64,000 nt of DNA, from contig JABAKD010000023.1 of assembly GCA_012845835.1 (NCBI GenBank), forward strand, positions 18,958,691-19,022,690, written 5' to 3'. Both the position numbers and the translations under genes were made by a program. The first letter of the stretch is position 1, and every line of letters starts with the position of its first letter. The notes beneath the pieces were generated by a model, which saw nothing but the letters and a program-made list of their open reading frames with translations, searched no databases and was not told the origin of the DNA. The DNA comes from Undaria pinnatifida. Its lineage: Eukaryota; Sar; Phaeophyceae; Laminariales; Alariaceae. Shown here piece by piece: positions 41,195 through 54,156 of this stretch.

Positions 41195-44100
41195 TTTTAT
41201 CATCCCATCCATTATCTCCGCGCTATTATTTCTCCTTCTCCCTCCCTAGTCGTAGTTCACATTCAAGGTCATTAGGCGGGCTCTTCGCCCCCCTCCCCAC
41301 TACGGTACGTGCCTTCAGTTTTATATCGAGAAGAATGCAACTTCTTCCCTCGTCGACTTACATCCACTTGCAGCTACCCACGCTGCTGCATAGGCGCTCT
41401 CAGCAATTGATTTTTTTTTCTTCCTTTTTGTGCCGATAAACTCAATCGTCCGACTCACGTGGGACGCGAACTCCAGAACCGACTATTCAATAATATAGTT
41501 CGAGGGTACCAGGTATCCATTACACAGCCGGGGCGTATGCGAGATTTATGCCGAGAATTACATTATGAGCGAACCATCTTCGAACGAAGAGATAGATAAA
41601 ACCGAGAACAACAAAAATTGTTGACCGCTCGGAAGTAACGCGATGGAGGAAAGCCGACCCAGCTGTTTCGAACACTATCACCAACTATTGATGTCATCCA
41701 GTTCCTTGACCCCTCTGGGGCCTACTTGACTGTGATCCCTGGTTCGTGCAGCTGCAGAAGCAGCAAGCACTACGAGTGGTCGTAGCAGGCACGTGTTCGT
41801 ACGTCATACACGGCGCTTCGCTCTGCGAGCGGTATTCGCCGCCCGCTACACTTGTTCAGGGCGGGCAAATATAATACAGTATTTGACGTGGACAGAGGTT
41901 CGCGATCAATTTTACGTGCATGTTAGCGACTTGAAAACGAACGCCAAGAGCTCCGCTGCCATGCTCCAGGAGGACAACCCGGACACCACGCATGAGTACA
42001 CCGTGTGTACCTGGTATATTGCTGTAGTACTTGCTATTTTACTGTCTGTCTCGGGAGTGTATAACTCCGGAGCTTTTTTTTGTCTCGACGAATTGGCACC
42101 AACGTTGGGTATGCTGGGTGTCGATGGGTGGAAAGCACACATATCGTGGAACATGTGGTTTAAGAGACGGCCGTCTTTGGTCATGAGTCACATTTTTATA
42201 TATTTCAGACTATAAACAGTGTATTACGTCTAGATGGTGGTCTGTCACAGGGCTGAGTATCAGCGGTAATTGAGTAAAAAATCCAATTTAAGTTTTCGTG
42301 GCGTTATAACGTAACGCATGATTCAAAGAACAACAACGAAAAGGGGGAAGACAGCTTACGCAAAATACTCGTAGATGGTTTTCGGCAACACGTGTTCTTG
42401 TCGTGGGCAATGAAGAGCTGAGAGTAGTCTCAAAGGCTAGGGAAACTGCCGAAAGCGGCCGCCGAAGGAAGTCACCTGCTTTTTGGCGAGTGAGTCTATA
42501 CTATCTGATGGTACGAGTACGTGGTACATGTACAGCATATATACCCTGATGATTATAGTAAACGCCCCCCTGGCCGCTGCGATTTTGGAGGCTTGAGAAA
42601 GCGACCAAGCGTTGGCTATGTGGCCGGGGCGTATAATGCAAATACATCTCTGGCCTTTTCGCCACCCGCACCCCACATACTCAGCAACAGCAAAGCAGCA
42701 GGTCGCTCAGCACCCATGGTAGCACTGAAGATCACTCAAATTCTTGGGAAAGCTTGTGCCGTACTGGTACAGCGGCGCTCACGAGGAAGGGCACGCCGGC
42801 GCCCGCTCTCGCGCATGCTGCGCGGTTGGTGCAACGCTGACCGATCCCTAGCATTGATCATCTGAGCTTTGACCTGGGGAGTTCAATGGGACCTCAGGGG
42901 TAGCTCTCTTACTGGACAGCACCGAAGCTGAACGTGATCGTGTACACCCGCCCCCAATTCCCCCACGGTGATGTCGTGGGAAATCGTGGAGCGGCGGCTG
43001 GCCTTTGTCCGAAGCGGATATTACTGGTATACTCGTTGGGGTGGCTCCGTGTTTAATATTTTGGGCCCAATATTATTTTAAGGCATACGGTCTCGAAAAT
43101 GTTTGATTTTGTGGCGTCGGCTGATTCCGTTTGCTTCGCTGTTGCGCGTCATATGTATCTTCCAATATGTCGATGTTCCTATGCAAAGCAGCCACCTCCT
43201 TCCTGTTTCGGAAACAACTTAATTCCCCGCTCTCAAAATGTTCGGTAGCTCCGCCCCGGGGCGATTTACCCCACTTGTGTGGAAGGGGGAACGTTTACTA
43301 TATATGCCCCGTGCGCTTTTTGCTCTTTTAGTTTAATGGCACACTTTTAGTTCTGAGTATACTGGGTTTCGCACACCACGGGGTCCCGGGGAGTTTACTC
43401 CAGACGGGGCGTTCACACTACGGTAGCCTTTTACGGCACATATTATCCGGTACCAACAAACAGTAGCACTAGCAGGAACAGTATTAGTTTGGTCGGCATA
43501 ACCACAGTCGGGGCCGAGCAGGTCTGCAAACGCGACGAGGAAGTAGAGAACCGAGAGGTGGACCTCATCTCGAGGAAACACGAACAGTGCTCCAAAACAC
43601 GTTAAGTAAAAGCTGAAGTGGCTGAGGGCACAGGGCATAGAGCATTGTACATGTATTCATGTTTGTTAAAGGTGCCTGCTTTTCGACCAACACCAGCAAT
43701 TAGACCCTTTTAGCAGTACCAGCAACGCCCGCGCGTTGATCGCCCACCTCCGCCACCGCTTGCCATGCGACTTTACATTCGCATTAAATGCATTATACGC
43801 CCGTGTCCGACACAGTGCCTTGACAGCTTCTGCGAACACATCCAGTTACCTCATGCATTTTCTCGATTATTACGTCCTTGATGAATCCTGTCCGTCCCCG
43901 CGTTGTCTTGGGGATTCCCTCCGCACGTTTCCTGACAAACACCTTCTTGCAGTTAACGACGGAAGGAGACAAATTGCTTGTCGCCACGGCGACGAAAGGA
44001 CTATGTCTTTTGCCTACGGACGACTTGGACCTGTCGAGGGCCGAAATGTTCGGCGAAACGTGAGATATATCTTGTTAGTTGGCAGTGTTCGAATTTGGAT

Positions 44101-46730
44101 GCAATCATGTCGATCTAGGGAAACCTTGGGTCTCACATAGGATCAATTTGGCGCCGTAGGATCAGGGGTTGTGGATTTGAGCCGGCAGTCAGCCGCCTTC
44201 AGCGTTGGCCGTGATATTGCTCTATTTCGTTGCGACATTATAGTTTTCCTGCCTGCCGCGATCGCTGATCTATGTTGTTGAAGGTCGTTTGTACGGGTGG
44301 ACATGATCATGCTTGGTCAAATACAGCAGATGTGGCGATGGGTGATACACTTTCTGGAATAAACCCGTTCGGCCTGGACATGTTTTACAAATACGCGAGA
44401 CGTAGCTGCCCAATCTGGCTGTTCAATGAGCTGTGATATGGGGTAATGGTTTTGGCGACGATGTTGACAACTGATTCAGCAGATTGGTTAACAATTTTTT
44501 CACCAGATATGGAGGATGTGGCATCATTTTCATGCAACGGCGCTCACCGACCTGGTCCCCGCAAAATGTCTGCCCATTGGTTACGTAGGGAAAATGCGAA
44601 GGAGGCTGGTAGGTTCAAAACCCTATGCTTTTTTTAAATCGAGATTTCGTCACCATCATTTTTTAGTGATACGTTTTAGCTCACTGCTGTGCCGGTTCGA
44701 TGCGGACTCCGGTTCCAGAAGCTCATGCAGTGAATGAGAATATGTTGCGTGCATTGAAAGCCTGTTTATCGTGATACGTACCTGGTATGTTCTAGGCACC
44801 TGTTGTATATTTTCCGTGAGCACTCTTTTTTATGTGTTGCCTCCTGACCTGGTCTGCCTCGTTTTTGTTTTGACTTCCCCACATCGCAGGAAATCGTTCC
44901 CACACCGGCACAAGCGGATACTTGACTCACTTTTTGTGCGTTCGTCAAGGTGTCAGATGTTTGCCGCCTTCGCTAGCCTTAGCGGTAGGGCTATACCGTA
45001 CCTGGTACATGGTATGAAATAGCTCCGCGTACGTTTGATCTCCTTGACAGATTATGAGGGTGCACGTTTTGCTGTACGTTGGTTTTTATATTCACAACAG
45101 CCGCCTCCCCCTGGGCACCACTCACTTGTAACGAACGTGTGTCAACATTATTTTGAAAATTTACCCCGCTGCACCTCACTACCTTTCTAACCCACTTTGG
45201 TAGTTTTGGGATGCGAGGGACCAAGACACGATTTTGGGGAGCTGCGATTCTGGCAGATATACACGGTAGTGGAGGTGACGGCACTGGCAAACGACGCCAG
45301 ACCATCGTTGGGAACCCTTCTCGGGTGAGCGGGAAATGCCTCGCATTTTAGCTGACCCCGCGTCTTTATGATTGTCCTGTAAGCAAGCCGACCCAAGATA
45401 TTAAAATGGAACTACGTTTATCTAGGATTTCACAGTTGAAAGGGTTAACACTGTACTACTGTTTCGAGTGGCGCTTGGATTGTGTTCGTGTGTTCCCGAG
45501 AATATCTGTTTACTGGCCATCACTGAGAACGTAACATGAAAAACTATAGCACAAAGGGCTTTTCGTTGGAGTGGGTTTGACACGGAGTCGTTTCTTGTGT
45601 GCATACATTTTGTTTAGTTGACTTTGAGGTGTTTCACCAATTGGAATGCTGCAATTGGGGTAATAACCCAAAGCCAACCAAACAAATTCGTACCAAGTAA
45701 GCGCGTATTAAACGGTTTCTATTTTCTGCTGCATGGTCATATTGTCAGTATAGGCGGGTGATGCAAGGATGTGTTTCGAACCTGGCGTAGTCACCACCCG
45801 AAGCTGACATGAATAATAAACATGGCAACACAGCCGAACTTCATATTGAGTTCTCGCAGAACACCGGGGGCACCGACTGCTTCAAGGCATCCTTTGGAGG
45901 TAACTTCAGCGATTCCGTTAGGACTGTCTTTGATTAGGTGGTTGGAACTAGGCAGGGTGTTCAGAGGGTTGGGGAGTAGGTGAAGGACGTGGACGTTAAT
46001 CAGAGAAGGGCTGACATTGTGAGATCGAGTGCTTCTGAACCAAAACATATTATTGTTCATTACGGCGTACAGCAGTATGGTAAAGCAATATCTCACCAAG
46101 ATGTGCTTGCACTCACAATACCACTGTTGTACACTGCGCTACTCTGTACTGTGCTTTTGTTGCGTGTATTATTTTACCTCAGATGCACTTTGTGTCGAAT
46201 ACTCTTACTCGTAATGATTTGCTTTTTTTTAGTGATTTTTTTCATTCCCCCTTTTTCGGTTACAGTTCATGTAATTCGCTCAAGTTTTTTTTGGGTCTAA
46301 AGTCGATGACAAATCGATGACATTGACATATCTGCGGCTCACAGCAGCAATACCTGGCCCAACAAATAAACGCCAAAATGCTCCCCAACATACACGGTAA
46401 CTCAAACTTTAATACGGGGACTCTCGAGTTCACGATAGTTGGTGGCTTTTCCTAAAGCCAAGCATATTCAACGTCTTCACCTCCCGGGTGGCACTCTTAT
46501 TTATCATGTATTTACGGAGTTGTTACCCGTTGAAAAAAAGACAATTAAGGCCATAATACTATTTAAAAAGCCAAATTGGGTCCTAGTAGGGCAGCACCTA
46601 ACATTTTTGCCGATCTACGTGACGAGCGTTGTAATCCCGGAAGATTGTTTTTAAAGTTGGTATGTCGAGTTGTGGCCTGAACTTTAGTAGTGGCGGGCGC
46701 GTCGTTTGGTCGGAAGAATACTCGTACCCC
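41195..46730. other. Long gene-poor stretch
   Basis: No protein family is recognised on either strand. The longest frames (41,793-42,215, 140 aa; 43,736-44,140, 134 aa) have no domain I can name and no supporting context. TACCTGGTA words occur at 41,507, 42,008, 44,779 and 44,999. Parts may be old repeats that are unique within this window. Confidence 0.4.
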
Positions 46731-46739
46731 TATCCGACC

Positions 46740-46995
46740 CGCCCCCTGTTCGTCTCTCCTGATCAAGTTTTCCACACCGGGAGAAATCGTTTTATGTCCC
46801 CGCGGTGTCGGAGTTGTAGAGATATGAAGCATGTCTGAACCAGGGGTGGGCGCCTCATCCCCCCCGCGTGCGCCGGGGCTGGGGAGGTTGCTCCGAGGGG
46901 CAATTCCCGCCGCGCGCCCGTCGGCCCCCATTGGCCGAGGGCGGGCTGGAGGGGGGGGACTTGACCAACCGGATTGGGGCTTGGAGAACGCAAGA
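46740..46995 (-). repeat. ATTGG-satellite family, about 1.5 monomers ending at an AAT tract
   Basis: On the minus strand it contains GGTTCAGACATGC, ATATCTCTACAACTCCGACA and CCGGTGTGGAAAA, as in the arrays at 49.6-50.9 kb. On the plus strand it ends with GGCTTGGAGAACGCAAGATGAAA and passes directly into the AAT microsatellite. Confidence 0.7.
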
Positions 46996-47009
46996 TGAAA
47001 CACTTTTTC

Positions 47010-47231
<222 letters not shown>

Positions 47232-47240
47232 GTCTATACA

Positions 47241-48890
47241 AAATCTGGCGCAGGACTGTCATTTTTCTTTCCGCTTCCGTGGGCTGTCGGCGGGCTGTTG
47301 GCGGGCTGTTGGCTCAACAGTCCAAAAACACGTCAGAAAAACAGCAGCCGCCTCTTTTGGTTGAACACGTTTACAGCAACTCCAGCAGGGTATAGTTGAA
47401 CAAAAAATGCCCCTAGCTAGAGCTAAGCACACTGCCGAGAGGCACAGGCCTACACACTGCTGAGAGGAGCAGACCTGCACAGCTATGTTGACACGGGCGT
47501 CTGTACAGGGCCACCAGTTCAGCACTGCTGTTGCTGTGCTACGTCAGCAGCAGCTGTCGGCAGTTGCAGCAGCAGTAATTTAGAACAATAACACGTTTTG
47601 AGCACACTGCACTGAGAGCAGGCACAGCTGCTGTAACAGGCTATATACCAAAATCTGGCGCAGGACTGTCATTTTTCTTTCCGCTTCCGTGGGCTGTCGG
47701 CGGGCTGTTGGCTCAACAGTCCAAAAACACGTCAGAAAAACAGCAGCTGCCTCTTTTGGTTGAACACGTTTACAGCAACTCCAGCAGGGTATAGTTGAAC
47801 AAAAAATGCCCCTAGCTAGAGCTAAGCACACTGCCGACAGGCACAGGCCTACACACTGCTGAGAGGAGCAGACCTGCACAGCTATGTTGACACGGGCGTC
47901 TGTACAGGGCCACCAGTTCAGCACTGCTGTTGCTGTGCTGCTGTGTTTTGCACAAAAAAAAACACGTCAGCAGCAGCTGTCGGCAGTTGCAGCAGCAGTA
48001 ATTTAGAACAATAACACGTTTTGAGCACACTGCACTGAGAGCAGGCACAGCTGCTGTAACAGGCGTCCGTACAGGAGCAGCTGGTTCTTCTGTATATCTG
48101 GGGCCGCGGGAGTGGGGCCGGGGTTGCTATTGCTGTGTCTTGCATGGGAGCTGCACCGTCAACAACAAAAAATCTTGCCGAGAGGCACAGGCCTACACAC
48201 TGCTGAGAGGAGCTGACCTGCACAGCTATGTTGACACGGGCGTCTGTACAGGGCCACCAGTTCAGCACTGCTGTTGCTGTGCTGCTGTGTTTTGCACAAA
48301 AAAAAACACGTCAGCAGCAGCTGTCGGCAGTTGCAGCAGCAGTAATTTAGAACAATAACACGTTTTGAGCACACTGCACTGAGAGCAGGCACAGCTGCTG
48401 TAACAGGCGTCCGTACAGGAGCAGCTGGTTCTTCTGTATATCTGGGGCCGCGGGAGTGGGGCCGGGGTTGCTATTGCTGTGTCTTGCATGGGAGCTGCAC
48501 CGTCATCAACAAAAAATCTTGCCGAGAGGCACAGGCCTACACACTGCTGAGAGGAGCAGACCTGCACAGCTATGTTGACACGGGCGTCTGTACAGGGCCA
48601 CCAGTTCAGCACTGCTGTTGCTGTGCTGCTGTGTTTTGCACAAAAAAAAACACGTCAGCAGCAGCTGTCGGCAGTTGCAGCAGCAGTAATTTAGAACAAT
48701 AACACGTTTTGAGCACACTGCACTGAGAGCAGGCACAGCTGCTGTAACAGGCGTCCGTACAGGAGCAGCTGGTTCTTCTGTATATCTGGGGCCGCGGGAG
48801 TGGGGCCGGGGTTGCTATTGCTGTGTCTTGCATGGGAGCTGCACCGTCAACAACAAAAAATCGCATACATATGCCACAACGACAGAAGCA
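47241..48890. repeat. 344-410-bp tandem array
   Basis: The landmark CCACCAGTTCAGCACTGCTG starts at 47,511, 47,910, 48,254 and 48,598 (spacings 399, 344, 344). AAATCTGGCGCAGGACTGTC occurs at 47,241 and 47,651. The first two units carry a 5' segment replaced in later units by GTTCTTCTGTATATCTGGGGCC. Similar minus-strand Cys-rich frames in each unit (such as 47,918-48,268 and 48,262-48,612) follow from the repeat and overlap head to tail, so I do not treat them as genes. Confidence 0.9.
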
Positions 48891-49515
48891 GTTGAACAAA
48901 AAAAAGTCATAGTTCAACAGAAAATCGTCATATGCCAGCTACGAGCACTGCTGTAAGGCACAGCTGTAAGGCACAGCTATGCGCAGCTGTGTTGACACGA
49001 GCGTCCGTACAGGAGCACCCGGTTCTGTATGCAAAATCTGGGGCCGGAACTGTTGGTGGTGTGTTTTGCAGGGGTAGCGGCCGCCGAGATACTATACGGG
49101 GTGACCATAGAAGTCCGGGTCGCTGGAACAAATTACCCACCGCCGGCTGACCCTCACCAGCCAAACATTCTCACTGTTCTTTTCCACGCCAATTCCCTTC
49201 ACTACTGCACTCTGTCACCTTCGAACGCGCACAATAATAATGATAGCGATCCATGACTGAAAACTGTTTTTCAATTATATATTTTTTTTTAGTTTAACAT
49301 AATATCGTCATACTACTTAGGGGCTGGGTGCGCCGCTTAGCAGTGTTGACACGGGCTGAACATCCGTATGCGTTCGTACAGGAAGTGGTTCGCGCTGTGT
49401 TTCGGCAGCGGGTTGTTGCGGGAAAAGAGGCGTTTCAAATCTATATCACAGTTTATTTCGTCTTGCATCACCCCCATCCGCTGTGCTCTCATGAGCCCAC
49501 TCCGAAGGGAGATCT
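48891..49515. other. Intergenic, partial similarity to the 344-bp unit
   Basis: 48,930-49,060 repeats words of the array (ACAGCTATG, TTGACACG.GCGTC.GTACAGGAGCA, AAAATCTGGGGCCG) in diverged form. 49,470-49,517 carries CACCCCCATCC and CTCCGAAGGGAGATCTTGTAA, a variant of the GGGGAACCTTG motif, directly before an AAT tract. Confidence 0.45.
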
Positions 49516-49516
49516 T

Positions 49517-49517
<1 letters not shown>

Positions 49518-49597
<80 letters not shown>
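49518..49597. repeat. AAT microsatellite
   Basis: About 26 TAA/AAT units are uninterrupted. It abuts the satellite array at 49,600 at the same sequence (ATGAAA..CGCAGGGATG, inverted) as the one at 47,010. Confidence 0.95.
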
Positions 49598-49598
<1 letters not shown>

Positions 49599-49599
49599 A

Positions 49600-50850
49600 A
49601 TACGCATATGGCTTTCATCCCTGCATTTTCTGGACCCCAATCCCATTGGCCGGGGGTTCCCCCCCCACCCGCCCTCAGCCAATCGGGGGGCACGGCGCGC
49701 GCGGCGGAAGTTGCCCCTCGGGGCAACCCCACCGAGTGCCGCCGCTCCCGGTGAGGATTGTGCCCCATCCCCGGTTCAGATATCTTTCCATAGCTCTACA
49801 ACTCCGACACACCGGGGACGAAAATCGAGTTATCCGGGGTCTACACCGCGCCGCACGGTGTAGAAACCCAATTCCCACGGGCCGATCGCTGATTGGCTGC
49901 GCGCGCGGAGCGAGCGCAACCCGAGGAAGATTGGATCCCATCCCCGGTTCAAAATCCTTCCATATCTCTATAACTCCGACACCGGGGGGACGAAAATCAG
50001 GTTCTGCCGGGTCGAGACCGCCCGGCACGACGTTAAAACTCCAATCAATAGGCGTATGACTTTTATCCCTGCGTTTCTCGAACCCAATCCCAGTGGCCGA
50101 GGTTCCCCCCCCCCACCCGCACTCGGCCAATCAGGGGCAGGGGTCGCAGTGCGCGGGGCGGGACTTGCCCCCCGGGGCAACCTCCTTAGTCCCGCCGCAC
50201 CCGGGTCGGATTGGGATCCATCCCCGGTTCAGACATCCTTCCATATCTCTATAAGTCATACACACCGGGGAATTGTCAACACCGCCCCGTACGGTATGTA
50301 AACCCCAATCCTACGGGCCGATCGCTGATTGGCCGGGGCGCGTAGAGCGAGCGCAACCTCGGGAGGATAGGGCCCCGTCCCCGGTGAAGAAATCCCTCCG
50401 TATCACTGCAACTCCGATACCCCGGGGATGAAAACGAGAACCCCCTAGGTCGGCACCGCGCCGCACGATGTGGAAACCCCAATCCCGATCGCTGATTGGC
50501 TGGAGCACGTAGAGCCAGCGCGACTCGTTGAGGATAGGGCCCTATGCCCGGATCATTAATCCCTCCGCATCTCTACAACTCCAACATCCCATTAACGACA
50601 CGATGTTCTCCCGGATCGTCGCCGCCTCGCATGATGTAGAAACCCCAACGCCGGTGTCCTATTCCTGATTGGTTGTGGCTCGTACAAAAAGCCAGCGAAA
50701 CCCGGGGAGGATAGGGCCCCATCGCTGGTTCGGAACTCCTTCTATGCATCTCCAGCTCCGACAGCGGAGGGACGAACACACGAAAGCCCCCGGGTTGATA
50801 CCGCCGCGCATGGTGTGGAAGCCCAACCCAACCCCCCAAATATCGGAAAA
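49600..50850. repeat. ATTGG-satellite array (about 170-180-bp monomers)
   Basis: The landmark CACGGTGTAGAAAC and variants falls near 49,852, 50,023, 50,288, 50,462, 50,629 and 50,808. Monomers contain CCAAT/ATTGG (GCTGATTGGCTG), a run of GC-rich sequence, CCCCATCCCCGGTTCA, TCCTTCCATATCTCTA, AACTCCGACA, CCCGGGGACGAAAA and ACCGC.CCGCACG.TGTGGAAACCCC. The open frames across it are not supported as genes. Confidence 0.85.
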
Positions 50851-50854
50851 AAGG

Positions 50855-52495
50855 ACAAAAAAGTATTTAATTCCCTAGGTAGAACAGAAAAAGAGTCAAA
50901 GTTTAGCCAGATAGCCACTCCCACTCCAACTTCAAGATGAAAAATCGAAAATACAAGCAAGGCGGGAAAGTCGTCCAGTCCAAATGTTTTTCTGGACCAC
51001 ACGGCACAGCGGAATCTAACTGGTTAGTCCTCACTGTTTTCCCGACATGCCGCACCGGTTACTCCACGTCCCCCACTATTTTCAATATATACAAATTTTC
51101 CGAAGATGAAATTAGGAGAGGAATGCGAGGCAGAGAATAAAATGTGAACGTAGGACCTAATCACTAAACGTAAAACGTAGAAGGGAACGGTAAAACAGAA
51201 TATTTAGGGAAGAAACGCAGACTAAAAGAGAGTGACGCAAGAAGAGATTAGAACAAAAACATATATATGAGACGCAGTAATTTACTTGAGTACTACTCGT
51301 TTTAATAGAAGTAGCAGCAGTAGTAGTAGCGGTAGTAGTAGCACAACGCCCGAAACAGCAGTCACAGTCACCCATTAATGAGCAGTTCACCGCGTATCTT
51401 ACATAACAGTGGCGGGCATAGTGGCCGGTTGAATTGTGCTATTTTGCTGTGCTCTTTGTAATGCCGGCAACGAGCACGACTGGAGCTCCTCATGAAAACA
51501 AAGTGTATATCCTAGCCCTACTATCAACGGGGGTGGTGTCTTGAATGGCATTGTAGTAGTGCCGGTACATTGGGCTGGCACTAATAATATCATGGGACGC
51601 TGTTCCTCGCACAAAAAGCACATACGAAGTACACGCACGCAGTAAATCATCAGTTTCCGCTGTCCACTGCTGGCAAATATCAGGTATAGAGCTGGTTGAA
51701 TATTGCAATCCGCAAGAACCACAAACCGAACAAAAGAAAATAAATAACAGTTTTCTTTTCCCGGACACTCCCAAAATCAAATGATGAAAAAACGAAAATA
51801 GTACATTCGTTCAGTCGTGCGTACCAACAACCAAAGGCGGCAGGGTGCCTTTCCTTCTCGTACGAGGCGTGCTGCTGCTGTGCAGCACCAGGCCGAGTGC
51901 GCAGAGCAGCAGGGTCGACATGGGTGCACGAGCCTGTGCGGCCCACAGTGCTGTGTGGTGCGGAGGGATCAAGTTGCAGGCAATGATCTATTGTTTTTTT
52001 CGTCGCTGCTGCTGCTCTAAACGTACGGGGCACAAATTTTTGCCATGACTTTTTTTCCCTTTTCCTCTGGCATCTTTGTTTTTGTACGGGTTGAATAGTG
52101 CAACTGCCCTCTACAATGCCGAGAAAATACGAATGGAACTTTAATTTTCCATACAACTAACTGTAGCTCGGTCCCCAGTAATCCTTAGTAGTGTGCTGGT
52201 ATTTTGGGGTGGCACGTACCGGCACTACTGATGTTGGGAGTCCTCAACTGACTTACAAAAACACGGAACACATGAAACGCACACGCTTATCACCCACGAC
52301 AGCCAAGCAGTGGTCGGCCACAGACAGCAGTCGTATAGCAGCAAAGCAGCAGCAACAGCAGCAGCAGGCAAGCAGAGCAGGGCAACAGCTTTCTCCCTTC
52401 CTAATGTATGGCGAGGTTGGTATTGTGAGAGGTGTCTGGAGATGTCAGCTGACAAAACGTTACTGACCATGCTCGTACGTTGTCTGTCGCGTACT
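50855..52495. other. Intergenic with a degenerate repeat pair
   Basis: There is no gene. Words at 51,427-51,645 (GGTTGAAT.GTGC, AATGCCG, GTGCCGGTA...GGCTGGCAC) recur in order at 52,088-52,290, suggesting an old direct repeat. CAG-rich runs lie at 51,310-51,345 and 52,335-52,375. Confidence 0.4.
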
Positions 52496-52498
52496 CAA

Positions 52499-52680
52499 CG
52501 GGCTAGTCAGCCAGAAGGCTGCTCGTGCTAGTCGGGCCAAGGAGTCTGTGTAAACAAGAAGCTATTCGGGCCAAGAACTCCGATTGAAAGAGGCTATTCG
52601 TCTACAATGAAAGAAGCTAGTCGGCCAGAGAGGTCTGAATGAAAGAAGCTAATCGGGCCAAAAGGCCCTGTGAAAGCGAG
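52499..52680. repeat. Short tandem array, about 33-bp degenerate units
   Basis: Five or six units share CTA(G/T)TCGGGCCAA.A and GAAAGAAG. Each contains GGGCCAAG-type sequence. Confidence 0.75.
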
Positions 52681-52739
52681 CCCGCTTGGGCTGCTCGTAT
52701 CGGCCACCCTACGAATGTATTCTATAAATATATCGAGCA

Positions 52740-53160
52740 CGGACCAAACGCAGCTGTTTGCTGCTGTACGTGCTGCTGTACGTCTGCAGCACATGGTGGT
52801 TGCGGCGTTGGGTGGGTGGACGAATCGGTCGGTGGGTGGCTGGGTGGGTGGACGGGTTGGTGGGTGGGTGGGTGGGTGGGTCGGTCGGGGTCGTTTTTAA
52901 GTGGGGTGGAGTGTTTTATATGATGGCCTTGTTCCTTTCTTTGGCGCAGTATGTAGTTTCTCCGGTATACCGCCCTACTCTGGAGGTGTTCGAGTACGAA
53001 CCAACGCATCTGTTTGCTGTTGTACGTACTGCTGTACTGCTGTGGCACATGGCAGGTGGCTTGGTTGGTCGCTTGGTTGATGGGTGGGTGTGTCGTGTGG
53101 CACGTTGGTGGGTGTTTTCGTGCGTGTTGGGGGTGGCCCTGTTATTTATTTTTTTGGTAG
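52740..53160 (+). repeat. GGTGGGT-rich repeat block (third module pair)
   Basis: It is related to 24,855-25,425: TTGCTGCTGTACGTGCTGCTG, then GGTGGGTGGGTGGGTGGGTGGG (about 52,858-52,880), then CTCCGGTATACCGCC, then a second G-rich stretch ending in GGTGTTTTCGTGCGTGTTGG and GGCCCTGTTATTTATTT. Confidence 0.7.
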
Positions 53161-53208
53161 CAATAATTTGTTTTTCTTCTTTAATGTGTTGTTGTTGTTC
53201 TCGCATTA

Positions 53209-53330
53209 ACTCGCATAATCAAGTCCGTGGTCACAAGACAGGCTCCAGTCACTCTGGAGCTGAGGAATACCCCAGAGGGAAAAATAAACACAAACGAACC
53301 AAACGTGATACACGCATATATCACAGTTGA
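53209..53330 (-). repeat. Uninterrupted paralogue of the LTR element's target site
   Basis: Read on the minus strand: CTCCAGAGTGACTGGAGCCTGT joined directly to CTTGTGACCACGGACTTGATTATGCGAGTTAATG. The left half matches 6,667-6,696 and the right half 19,736-19,770. It shows the target as it was before insertion and confirms CTGT as the duplicated tetranucleotide. Confidence 0.85.
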
Positions 53331-53689
53331 CGCAATTCATGTCTCCACCAGAAACATATAAAAAGTGAATTCGGGAGTCAGCTTACGATGTGCCAGGTCC
53401 ATACTGGTGCATACGTCTCACTACTCGTGCCTGGAAAAACCGACTATACCGCCTGCCACCCAAGAAAGACTACCACGTATATATTGCACGTACCTATCAC
53501 TACGCATACGCACGACAGACGCAAGCCAATTGGAAAAAAAGAAACAGAAAAGAAAAGAAGATAAAGGAAATAAAAGACAAGAAAGCGAGAAACGAAAAAG
53601 GAGAGGAAAGAAAAGAAAAGACAAGAAAAGCAAGAAAAGACCAAACAAGAATATGAAGCCAGGAAAGGAAAAGAGAAGAAAATAATGTC

Positions 53690-53728
53690 ATACCAGCAGA
53701 AGAGAAGAAAATAATGTCATACCAGCAG
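53690..53728. repeat. Short direct duplication in the LINE 3' UTR
   Basis: AGAAGAGAAGAAAATAATGTCATACCAGC-type sequence occurs twice in immediate succession (period about 26). Confidence 0.8.
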
Positions 53729-54156
53729 ACCCTAGAAACTGACTAAAAACGGCATTGGGCTCATAAAGGGTATCAAGTGCATCATTAATGGCACTGGGGA
53801 GAGAACACAACATGGCGAAGAAGTCAGGGCGGTCGTACGCTATCTTGTGACGGTCATTGGAAGGCCCACAAATTTCAAGACGATGATGGCCAAACCCAGA
53901 TTTCAGTCTCTTGGGCATGACGTCCCCCCTTCCCTCCCCCCCTCGCCCCCTTCTCGCCTCCCCCCATTCCCGCCTCCCCCCGCCCCCCCCCCCCTCTCCT
54001 CTTCCCCCCCTCCCCCCTCCCCCCGGCCGCGTAGAGATGCCGACGGTGGATGGCGCTGCCGCAGCCTCTGCGCGTCGCTCTGCAGCTTTGCGTCTCTCCG
54101 TCTCATGCCAATTCGGCATGAACAACTCGCCTCCCTCCTCTACTCGTCGAAGCCAT

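Noticed and set aside
41793-42215. 140-aa open frame as a host gene
   Set aside because: Hydrophobic stretches occur, but no family match and no promoter or splice context that I can defend.
43736-44140. 134-aa open frame as a host gene
   Set aside because: There is no recognisable domain, several overlapping frames of similar length lie on both strands, and nothing nearby supports it.
47580-48917. Series of similar Cys-rich minus-strand ORFs
   Set aside because: They follow the 344-bp tandem unit and overlap each other head to tail. Low-complexity CAG translation explains the composition.
49328-50130. 243-aa and 151-aa open frames over the AAT tract and satellite
   Set aside because: The frames run through a microsatellite and satellite monomers, and the peptide changes from monomer to monomer without conservation.
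51427-52290. LTR-like direct repeats bounding a small element
   Set aside because: Only scattered words match, no TG...CA ends or target duplication are visible, and boundaries cannot be set.
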